Shown in pieces: positions 55,337-64,000 of a DNA stretch of 64,000 nt (positions are counted from its first letter, which is position 1; each line of letters begins with the position of its first letter). Source of the DNA: Diorhabda sublineata (taxonomy: Eukaryota; Arthropoda; Insecta; Coleoptera; Chrysomelidae); contig NC_079480.1 in NCBI RefSeq assembly GCF_026230105.1, forward strand, positions 7,358,488 through 7,422,487, read 5' to 3'. The notes under the pieces were generated by a model. The model was not told the origin of the DNA. It did no database searches and saw only the letters and a program-made list of their open reading frames with translations. The translations under genes and the position numbers were made by a program.

Positions 55337-56580
55337 TGAAAGTATCTAATTATGATTAGTGAAATAAAACAGGAAATCAAAAGGAGCTTTGTGAAATTTT
55401 CAATAATAAATACCTTGATCAACACTTTTCGCAGTCTGCAGTTAGCAAAATTGATAAAAAGTTTCGTGAAACTGGCCATGTAAGAAATATTTGAAAACCA
55501 GGTAGAAATGTTCAATTTACCAATCCACATAAGAAAACTCGAGAACTTGCCGCCGACAATGATGTAAGTGAATCATCTATTTTGAGAATTCTGCATAAAG
55601 AAAAGAGTTAAGTGAAGATGATCCTGATGGAAGGCAGGATGTATGTGAATTGATGATGAACAGAATGAAAGCAGATTCGCAGTTCATAAACAAAATTGTT
55701 TTTTCTAATGAAGCGACGTTTCATTTCAAGGGAAAGGTTAAGAAACAGAACTGTAGATATTGGAGCAGAGAAAATCCTCACTGGATGTGAGAGGCTCACA
55801 CTCAAAATCCTAAAATAAGTGAATGTTTGGGCTGTTATCAATAACAATAAAATTATTGGCCCTAATTTTTTTGAGGCCACAGTTAATGATGAGGTTTATC
55901 TAGATTTGTTAATGAACTTCTCAGTGCCTATATTACAAAGACTTTTTCCAGATGTTCGAACGAGATAGATTTATCTATCTACTAACAAGCTCCACTGCAT
56001 TCTACACGTACACTTAGAAATTATTTAAACGAGGTTTCTCCCAATGGGTGGATTGGAAGACATGAAACGATCGAATGGCCGATTTGACTCCTCTCGATTA
56101 CTTCTTATCGGATTATTTAAAATCCAAAGTATATTTGTGACCAGTCATTATTGCTTATTCAAAAGCTGGGATAACGAAGGAATATAACAAAATAACCCCT
56201 GAGGTAATGTTGTATGAGAGTTCCAAAATCGCCTCGGTCATTGTCAAGAAGTGAATGGTGGTCATTTTAAATATTTAATTCAATTTTAAAGTGAATTGAA
56301 GAGAAAATTCTAAAAATTATGCGACATTATCATTTCATTCTACTTAAAGTTTTGTGATAGAGAAATTATCAAAATTTCCCATCCTAAATTTTCTCAGTTA
56401 TGATTGCAACAAATTTAAAAAAATATATTGCTGACCCGCAGAATGAAATCCCTTTCCAACAAGTTGCCACAGGACCCCTCTCTTATCTGAAATTTTCGAT
56501 TGATTGCTTATAATTTAGAGGGGGTGCTGGAGGGGGATAATATTTTCGTACTGTAAATTGTCTATTTAAGTCTAAAAATC
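55337..56580 (+). pseudogene. MLE family B, copy 2: transposase and right end
   Basis: Plus strand; N-terminal HTH in shifting frames (CEIFNNKYLDQHFSQSAVS-like, 55390-55450), KLIKSFVKL, KTRELAADNDVSESSILRI (55525-55590), DPDGRQDVCELMMNRM and KADSQFINKIVFSNEATFH (55620-55725; SNEAT in place of SDEAT, so the first Asp is lost). KKQNCRYWSRENPHWM (55745-55785), GLLSITIKLLALIFL-like, VNDEVYLDLLMNFSVPILQ-like (55880-55945), NEIDLSIY, APLHSTRTLRNYLN (second block, Asp lost, 55990-56030), GWIGRHETIEWP (56045-56080) and SYRII..PKY follow. The right inverted-repeat arm (56345-56545) matches that of the 34.8-35.8 kb copy, including GAGGGGGTGCTGGA. The left arm is absent: the long-TIR element at 54651-55332 stands in its place. 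Confidence 0.88.
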
Positions 56581-56719
56581 GACCTGTTACAGAAAATTAA
56601 ATTTATTTCGTACATCTGGAGCGCATTGTATATTTGCTAAGCATAAACAGACAGTTCACTTATAGTTAATATCTGTTCACTAATGAGCGTCGTTGGCTTG
56701 GTAATAAGCGATTTGTTCC

Positions 56720-56850
56720 ATGATAATTCTAGACTAATGAAAAACCGTCTATTGCCTTTTCTTTTTAAACTTAACATATTGGGAGTACAACAATTTGGTT
56801 TCCTACCTAATAAATGCACAATAGATGGTGTGTTTTCTATTCTAAATTGA
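56720..56850 (+). pseudogene. LINE reverse transcriptase scrap
   Basis: Plus strand reads MKNRLLPFLFKLNILGVQQ then FGFLPNKCTIDGVFSILN and a stop. This is the RT segment II..RL..FL....IL...QFGFR...ST.DA.F..L of CR1/Jockey-like LINEs. About 40 residues only; nothing on either side continues it. Confidence 0.7.
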
Positions 56851-57060
56851 ATATATACCCAATTTGATAATTTTTTACGAGTTCGGTTTTTTGTGATTTC
56901 GTTTGCGTTGATCTCAAAATTTTTATTAACAAACTATACTATATAGAGTGTAGAGTAATAAATCAATCCCTCTCCTGGCAACCATAGCCGTAGTCATATT
57001 CAAGAACAATCTATTATTTCATTTTATTAAACATTAGCAAATGAATCATTTCCAATATTA

Positions 57061-57163
57061 ATGTCCCGAGTGCATGTCAAATTGTCGATAATTTAATTTT
57101 CTCGAGTGCGCGAATGCGCACGAGAGGAAATTATGAGACAATTTGACATGCACGAGAGGGCAT
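57061..57163. repeat. large hairpin, about 50-bp arms, 4-base loop
   Basis: Left arm 57061-57112 and right arm 57117-57163 pair almost throughout: TGCATGTCAAATTGTC with GACAATTTGACATGCA, then AATTT with AAATT, CTCGAGTGCGC with GCGCACGAG, loop GAAT. A full foldback of about 100 bases in DNA or RNA. Confidence 0.9.
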
Positions 57164-57277
57164 TTTGGCAGACTATTTCCTGAGAAAAATTTAATTTAAA
57201 ATAAACAATAATTGTTCCTTTTCTTAAAATATAAAATTAAAACCAAATGATGTTTATTAATCCTAGACGAAAATTTG

Positions 57278-57313
57278 GCACTAGTGCAAATTATCGATAA
57301 TTTGCACTAGTGC
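57278..57313. repeat. perfect 36-bp palindrome
   Basis: GCACTAGTGCAAATTATC followed by its exact reverse complement, centred on ATCGAT with no spacer. It lies about 345 bases upstream of the IS630-like transposase start and 115 bases after the hairpin at 57061-57163. The outer GCACTAGTGC is itself palindromic. Confidence 0.95.
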
Positions 57314-57657
57314 AGTATTATCGCTGAAATTTGATCGTTGCTAGGTGAACATAAAATATTACAGCTTTTTGGTTGGCTTAAATTTTTCGAAGGAAATAGT
57401 CATAGAAATTTATTGTATCAAGGTCAAATTTCCAACTATGTTTACTTATCGGTCAAAACAATTCCTTTTGGGGTATTTTAAGAAAGGAATGATGTTGACA
57501 GGTGAAAATTTCACTCCCTTCATAGTATATACATATACCAGGCAGGTTAATTTGAAATCGATTTGTGAAATGTTCTCAGTTTAAGAAAATTGCCAATACA
57601 CAACTGCATTTCTAGCGCAGTGTTTATCACAGAAACGTTTACAAAACTTTAGTGAAT

Positions 57658-58730
57658 ATGTCGACCTTTGAAAACTATACTCCAATGCATAAAGTGAAGA
57701 CGCATGCACTCTCTGTTAACGAGAAAGCCATGGCTTTAAATGCATTTGGTGTATTAAAATATCAGTACCCTTCAGTGAGTGTTGATGATCTAACAAGTAT
57801 GTGTTCGAAGATGACAGGTCTAGGAAATAGAGATAGGGAAATAGGAAATAGGGATAGAGAGTCCACTCATTTTACTTTAAAAAGAAAATTCCTACCATTG
57901 ATAAAATTTTGGCGTCCTTTTTGAAAGACGGATGGCCACCAATCAGCAGAAATAAGCTTTGGCAGGTTCTACATGAACTTAGGAAAACTTGTTGGAAAAA
58001 ACAAAGTGAAAATTCATATTTAAAAGATTTGGAAGAAATCGTATGTTGGAGAAGGTCTTATTAAAGGACGATTAATAAACTCCGGGAGGAAGGAAAAACT
58101 ATCCATCGGGGAAAGGAAGACGATTAATTGAAACATATATTGGCAGTGAGAGTGGTGTTGTTGATGGTGACTATCACGAGGATATGAATGCAGATTTGTT
58201 CGAAGAATACTTTATACAAATGCTAGATCTTATTCCAGCCGAATTGCCGGTAATTGTTCTTGACAACGCCGGTTACCACTCGAGAAAAGTTGAAAGTCTA
58301 CCTACGACGTCATGGAGAAAACAAGACATTATTAACTGGTTAATACAAAAAAATATTACATTCAACAATGACTTGGTGAAGAACGAACTTTTGTCAATTG
58401 TCAAAATAAATAAAAATTCACAAGAATTCACCCACAAAAAATATAATATTGATGAAGTTGCAAGAAATCGCCAAATTAAAATTATTCGTTTTCCTCCCCA
58501 TCAATATGAACTCAATCTGATCGAATTGATATGGGCCCAAGTTAAAGGCGAAGTAGCTCGGAAAAACACAACATTCAAATTACTAGACGTTAGAATATTA
58601 CTAAACAAAGCTTTAAGAGTCGTTACTGCACTAAAAACTGGCAAAAATGCATTCAGCATTTTATCAAAACGGAAGAAAAAATGTGGGAATTAGATAACAT
58701 TACTGACCAAAATTTATCGTACTAAAAATT
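57658..58730 (+). pseudogene. IS630/Tc1-like transposase with first catalytic block deleted
   Basis: Starts at ATG 57658 (MSTFENYTPMHKVKTHAL) and reads to 57924, including a tandem peptide repeat GNRDREIGNRDRES (57830-57862). After a frameshift, KKIPTIDKILASFLKDGWP then PISRNKLWQVLHELRKTC (57890-57990), and EEIVCWRRS and REEGKTIH (58035-58110). Relatives then have YLDETW; here it is deleted and the reading passes to GKGRRLIETYIGSESG (58112-58160) and DYHEDMNADLFEEYF (58170-58212). A clean frame (58184-58693) has VIVLDNAGYHSRKVE (second catalytic Asp), SWRKQDIINWLIQKNI, YELNLIELIWAQVKGEVAR (third acid, Glu) and NTTFKLLDV. A frameshift near 58630 moves the last block (NWQKCIQHFIKTEEKMWEL) out of frame. 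No first Asp, so inactive. Confidence 0.92.
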
Positions 58731-59000
58731 TCAGGGCATTGTATTTATGATGAGCATTCATTACTGTACGCTCTTTCCAAATAGCGTATAGAGTATTATG
58801 GCATCCTAAAATAGTATTTTACCTTCACAATTGTTTCAACAAGCTAGTTTTCTCTAGTTTTATCTGTAATGTAAGTAATGTAACTTTTGATGATGATGAT
58901 TGATGTTTTCAGTTATAACAGAAGAAAAGTTATTCTAGTTAAACATTTTTATGTGAAATTCGAATATTAGCTATTGTAGATATCTAGATGTGTACTTTTA

Positions 59001-59340
59001 GGAAATTTATGAAGTAAATGTAGTGTTAAACGAATGAGAGAGATGGGAGATTTTTTAATATAAATACCTGAAGACTCCAATATCTATGATCTATTTGATG
59101 AAAAACAAACACTTATCTTACCAATCACATGAAAAAATAAAGAAAAGAAGAAAACATGGCCAAATTATTCTAATTTTTTTTAATAGCCTTGTCAAATTTA
59201 TGAAGCCAATTTTGTGCAATGAATGAGAGAGATGGGAGATTTTATAATATAAATACCATAATACCAATATCTATGAGTTATTTGATGAAAAACGAACCCT
59301 CATTTTACCAATAACGTTACAGTAAAAAGAAAAGAGTAGA
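59001..59340 (+). repeat. tandem duplication, period 189 bp, two copies
   Basis: GAATGAGAGAGATGGGAGAT at 59032 and 59221, AAATTTATGAAG at about 59003 and 59194, then TAATATAAATACC and ATTTGATGAAAAACAAAC-like blocks in both. The copies differ by small indels. No gene inside. Confidence 0.85.
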
Positions 59341-61347
59341 ACATACCGAAGTTAATGGAATGAGAATTTCAGATTCTTGTCAATATAAAATATTGATTTA
59401 GTGCTAGGAGAATGTGACAACCCTCATCTGTTACCAATAGAAATAGACGTAGAAGATTAATAGTACAAAATTCAAAATTTCTTGGAGTAATTTGAGAATA
59501 AGAAAAAGAAGCTTCTACTATCTCATTTTTTCTCTTTTTTTTTTCTTCCGTCAATTTCGGTTAAAAGTCAATATTGTCAGTTTTTGAATAATAGATACAG
59601 AGTTCGATTCGCGTTTATGTTTATAAAAACCTTTTATGCAGAAAAATTCAAGATATCTTAAAGGAGCATATTTCTAAATTATCGTTACATAGAATGTTTT
59701 AGAACTCAGTTAGAAAACAGAAAACTTGGTTTTTGAATGAATGAAGTTGAAAAAATCATCTTACCCGAAACCTTCATAATATCATGAACATTCTGCGTAT
59801 TCGATTAGATTCTAAGAGGTTTTTCATACACGATTGATAGAAACTTGAACTGACTGAGAATTTTATAGCACAAATTGAAACCGTGGTTGTGCAAATTTAT
59901 TAACTTTTTTATCATTCCTCAAAAATAATATTTCAAGTTATTATCTTAATGGTAATATTGAACCAAATAGTCAACGTGTCCACTGTTCAAATTAACACAA
60001 TGCTACAGCATAAGTTTAATTGGTTTGTGGTGCATTTAAAAAAAAATGATACAAGTATACATTTCTCTGAACAAATTCCTCAATAAAACAATCGACCCCG
60101 GGAATTCCAAGTAACTCTCTTCTGAAAATTTCAAGACACCTGTCTTTTATATCATTAATGTTTTAATGAAAGGTAATTAAGTTATTACTCTCCGATATAC
60201 CTGGTTTACGTTTCAGGAGAAAAATACTCACATGAACCCATGGGAGACGTTTTGAGTCCGGGAAAAAATGATTCTGTATTGGAACAACTAATTGAGGAGT
60301 ATTGGAAAGTACACAATATATAAACCATAAAGTTCAAGTATAACTTTCTAAGTATATTAACGTTAATACATGGAAATGCCGTTCTGATATTCTGTTTCAA
60401 ATACTCTCTAGTTCTAGAGAATCTCATGAAATAAATTTATCAAAAAACTTTGTTCAATTGGAAAGCCAAACTGACCAGTTAGTTAGGTTCCTTCTTCCGA
60501 TTTACCTGTATTCAATATCAATAACAAAGATTTCGTTTAAACGGAGTATTGTGAACAAGCGCACCATCTTGAATACACCAGATAAAACTGGCAACTATTC
60601 TGCATAAAATTCAAATGACCCATTTTCAATAAATCAGGGGCTATCTATAATCACCTTCACAATTCCACTCAAAGCAATTAAGGACCACCTCAATTGACAA
60701 TTTCGAAAACTGGATTCCAGGGCTACTTCAGAAAGTGAAAACACTACAGAGAACCTGTTCAAATGGAGATAACTTTGGTGAATTCTATATATAAATATCA
60801 AACTTCATACCTTTGGAATAAACCACGTATTTATCACAAAGTCATATAAAAACTCCCATTCTCTATTTAAGATATAAGAGAAGTAACTTCCACCTTCCAA
60901 CTTTTCGTTCTTTGAAATGATGTTGATGTTGGCTTCTGGAGGTAGTTATGAATTTTATGTTTATCAAATGTTTATTTGTATTTGCTTCTATTAATATCAT
61001 GTTTTAAATTTATACCGAATTAAGAAACATGATCAGATCTTCGATGTAAACGAATAATAATAGAGTCACATTTGAAGTATTACTGATCCTTTCATGAAAA
61101 AATATCAGAAATGCCTAGAAAACTGCCTTTACAGATAACCATTGACGATAACTGGTTCAGTCCAACTGCCTTTCAAGAAACCAAGGGCCAATCTCTAACT
61201 GTTGTAACGAAAATCAGGAAAATCTCATACAAAATGTACATAAATAATAATACAGATCAGGTGATGACACTCAAGCATAAGATAAAAACATAACAACGAT
61301 GTTATTCATAATAACCACAGTGATTGATACAACTACCCAATGATATA
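59341..61347. other. intergenic, nothing recognised
   Basis: Frames at 59369-59554, 60206-60427 and 61111-61293 (60-73 codons) have no domain. 60520-60800 is less AT-rich and may be an unrecognised repeat. Confidence 0.4.
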
Positions 61348-62288
61348 CGAGGGCTGGCTATTGAATAACGAAACTGGTTACGAAAAAGGGTTTTATTATA
61401 AAAATTATTCTACATTCGTAAGCTCCCCTTCAATATACTCCCCTACCATCCTCCTACACTTTTAGATACGTTTTTTCATAAATAGAAGCAAAGCTGGAAG
61501 TCTTTGGTGAGGGACTCTAGGAGCTCTGCCGTTTTGCTTCACCGCTTCCATCGACTCAAAACGGGTTTCTTTCAAAGCAGATCTTTTTCTAACCTTTTAA
61601 GGAAATCTGAGCATATCCGTTAACGCTAGAGCACTTGGTCAAGAGTCAATATACTCCCCTCCTCTCACCACACTCCTTTCCATACGTTTTTTCCATTGAT
61701 CGAAGCAGTGCTGGAAGTCTTCTTTGGCAAGGGTCTTCAGAAGCTCTGTCGTTTTTTGCTTCCATCGACTTCAAGCGGGTCCTTTTCAAAACATATCTTT
61801 TTCTAGCCTTTCAAGGAAATCTGAGCAGACTCAATGACGCAAGAGATTATGGTCAGGAGTCAGAGTTTTTGGCACCAACTTCGCACAGACTTTTGTCATT
61901 TGTAATTGCTCGTGTAAAATTTCTCTAACGGTTTCTTTATCGGCGTTGACAGCCTAGGCAATCATGCGGATGCTCATTCGACGATCTGCACGCGCAAATT
62001 GGTTGATTTTGATAACTGTTTCGGGAATTGAAACAGTCACAGGGCGACCTGGTCGCTGGTAATCTACAGTGCTCTTTCGTCATTCACTAAAGCGCTTCCA
62101 CCACTCAAAAACACGCACATGCGATAGACAATTGTCCCAATAGGCTTCTTGCAACAATTTATAGCAGTCAGTCATAGTTTTTATTGAGAAATTTGAGAAT
62201 GATATGTTGCATTTTCTTGCACATAGTTTTCGGTACGAGAAAAAACTCGTTCTTTTCAAACAGTTCGTTATTTAATAACAAGACCTCG
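61348..62288 (-). mobile_element. internally deleted mariner, family A copy 2, TA-flanked
   Basis: The left end CGAGGGCTGGCTATTGAATA (61348) and right end (TATTTAATAACAAGACCTCG, to 62288) are inverted repeats, each flanked by TA (61346-61347 and 62289-62290), the expected mariner target duplication. Minus-strand coding: KFLNKNYD, LLQEAYWDNCLSHVRVFEW then RPGRPVTVSIPETVIKINQ, ARADRRMSIRMIA, KETVREILHEQLQMTKVCA and KLVPKNSDS (61860-62200). This is joined by deletion to the C-terminus (RLKSMEAKN..ASEDPCQRR-like, 61650-61800). The C-terminal segment occurs twice in tandem (61630-61860 and 61380-61625). All three catalytic Asp blocks are gone. Confidence 0.9.
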
Positions 62289-62290
62289 TA

Positions 62291-63169
62291 TCCGTAAAAA
62301 ACTTTTCTATCGTTAATTTTTGGTATAACTTCGAAATTTCAATAATTCAGGTAATATTGAAGTTATGACACCTTCGAAGTGTCATTTTCAAATTCTTCTG
62401 TTGGTAGATACATACGTAGAGCCACTACAGGTACCGAGGAAAATGTTGTAGGAGACGTATACCAAGAGGTGCTAAAATTCGTAGTGTATTCAGTATATCA
62501 ATGCGAAGACATTCAAAACCAAAAATACATTAGCGTGTTGGATGTAAATGGGCCGAGGTCGGATTTTCATCAGGCAAATGACATAATAATCAAAGAAAAA
62601 AATGTATGACTGGTGGAATCTCACGTGAAGACGTATATGTTTTTTTCTGAGGTTATCAACGTACAAGCTGCATTTTGTTTCACCCACTCCAATTTGAATG
62701 ATGCCTCATTGATATTCAAAACGACCCAGTATAATGCCTTACATCGAGTATAATTAACGAACGTGCATCGTACTGATTGCGTTATGGTTTATAATGAATG
62801 TTATAATGTTTTGGTTACTTCTTTACCCCTTGAATAATGAACGCCTATACATGCTGCGACCTTATCTAATGTCCTTTTGGTATAAGACTTTACGTGATTG
62901 TCCACGTGCTTTTTTGTCTACCTCAATTAGTAAACCTTATATCATGACGCTTTTTTCACGCCTTTTCATCTGTTTCAATAACTATACGCTCTCATGGCTC
63001 CACAGGGATTGTACCCCTTATAAATACTCCAATTTTCCTTTCCTTTTTTGTAATGTTGATTATCCGATGCGAATCCGACCATAGCTGCACTTCCCCAGAG
63101 TGTCGATCAGATCATTTTTTGGAAAATTACCAGTTATTATTGACATAGTATTGACGACGTAGTTTTTAT
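62291..63169. other. intergenic, nothing recognised
   Basis: Plus frames at 62379-62609 and 62794-63084 (76 and 96 codons) and an overlapping minus frame have no recognised domain. Confidence 0.4.
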
Positions 63170-63272
63170 CAATTTAACGAGAAATTTGAGATTGATAAGT
63201 TGCTCCTGTTTTTTCTCACACTGTGTTTTTTCGGCACGAGAAAAAAACACGTTCGTTTCAAACCTCGTAGAT
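63170..63272 (-). mobile_element. mariner family A copy 3, 5' end only
   Basis: The minus strand starts TACGAGGTTTGAAACGAACG, then the first codons of the transposase: EKTQCEKKQEQLINLKFLV and KLIK. It matches the N-terminal end of the copies at 24.4 and 61.3 kb and breaks off after about 30 residues. The end ACCTCGTA (63263-63270) agrees with the family terminus. Confidence 0.75.
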
Positions 63273-64000
63273 CCCATCAATACAATTTTGAAATGTGTCA
63301 TTACAATGTTATTTTGAACTTGTTCTAAAATGGTGATAGGAGAATTTTGATATCCACTAGGTGATACAGGAACATCGAATATCAAACAAAATTGTGGAAC
63401 TGAATAGCGTTGCCGATACATAGAGCGATTTGTTGAAATTATATAAAAATAACAGACGCGGTGTTTTGATGGAAATGTTGGATACAATGTTGATATAGAA
63501 TGTAATCAATTTTGAGAAGTAGACAGAGCGGGGTCTGTTCACCTACAATTAATATTATAACAGTTTGTCCACGTAAGTTGGCGGCATATGAGAAACTTTT
63601 TTATTATTAATTTTACGGAAAAAAGTTATTCTTTATAAAAAGTTCTACAAACCTGAAATTCAATAATCAGATGCCAAATTTTTTCAGTCGTATACAAGGT
63701 TTGCCAAAAAATGTAATTTTTGCTCTAGAGTAAAGTACCTTTCTTTTTGACAATATCGAAAATTGTTATGAAGAAAAGATGTTTAGAATTAAAAATAGCG
63801 TTCAAATATTCAACATTATTTATTTACATTGAAAAAATATTTTTTTCTATTTTCTCTGTGATTACGTTTGAAATTTAAGTTTGCACATTAATGCATAATT
63901 AATCTAGGATGCACTGGCATTTTTCAAAAATGATAATTAAAGTAGGTTTTGCGAACTGTCTCAATATCGAATATTCCAAACAAAAACGTCAACCACCATA
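63273..64000. other. intergenic, nothing recognised
   Basis: A 116-codon minus frame (63137-63487) runs into this stretch only because the mariner 5' end is open; the extra residues show no domain. Confidence 0.4.

Noticed and set aside
61635..61928. 97-codon plus-strand frame
   Set aside because: Antisense shadow of the minus-strand mariner.
63137..63487. 116-codon minus-strand frame as a gene
   Set aside because: Its C-terminal third is the first codons of a mariner transposase; the rest is unrelated flanking DNA that happens to be open.
1..64000. CRISPR array, bacterial operons, riboswitches or prophage
   Set aside because: No regularly spaced repeats, no bacterial gene organisation, and all recognised proteins are of eukaryotic transposons.

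Overview
The window looks like intergenic DNA from an insect, possibly a beetle. It is strongly AT-rich, has interstitial TTAGG-type pentamers in both orientations (CCTAA-rich near 19.03 kb, GGTTA-rich near 49.45 kb), and carries transposon types typical of arthropods: many mariner/Tc1 relatives, a Helitron with the common insect 5' end, a Jockey-type LINE, Ty3/Gypsy, hAT and pogo-like pieces. I see no bacterial-style operons, no CRISPR, no rRNA and no intact functional tRNA. No complete host gene could be recognised. Three minus-strand stretches (7.39-7.70 kb, 29.16-29.48 kb, 51.03-51.27 kb) have an open frame bounded by plausible splice sites and are listed as low-confidence exon candidates. 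The species cannot be fixed from the sequence alone.

Layout from left to right. 0-10 kb: a tRNA-like SINE head (-), the broken 3' end of a pogo/Tigger-type transposase (+), a badly decayed mariner (-), weak exon-like material, and a mariner-like element (MLE) remnant (-). 10-20 kb: a LINE reverse transcriptase scrap, an internally deleted MLE with about 300-bp inverted repeats (14.99-16.34 kb), and another MLE scrap. 20-31 kb: a long decayed Jockey-type pol (19.88-21.65 kb), an IS630-like DDE fragment, a deleted mariner, and several further MLE, mariner and LINE pieces. 31-40 kb: a nearly pure palindrome (31.37-31.72 kb), local duplications, an MLE with long inverted repeats (34.8-35.8 kb), and a 2.1-kb long-TIR element encoding a broken protein with a Cys-rich tail (37.8-39.9 kb). 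40-50 kb: a LINE ORF1, an IS630-like N-terminal half, Gypsy pol, a Helitron with both ends recognisable (47274-48356), a hAT C-terminus, and simple repeats. 50-64 kb: a multicopy transposon protein (52.15-53.28 kb) lying between two 130-bp direct repeats, a 680-bp long-TIR element abutting an MLE, large hairpins and a perfect 36-bp palindrome, an IS630-like transposase with its first catalytic Asp deleted, and a TA-flanked internally deleted mariner.

Almost nothing here is expected to make a functional protein. Every transposase examined has lost a catalytic residue, its frame, or an end. The longest clean reading frames are the Helitron helicase tail (197 codons) and the IS630-like C-terminus (169 codons). 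The coherent story is successive insertion, internal deletion and decay. Several families occur more than once: one MLE family at 18.3, 34.9 and 55.4 kb; one mariner family at 24.4, 61.3 and 63.2 kb; related IS630-like proteins at 22.8, 43.9 and 57.7 kb.
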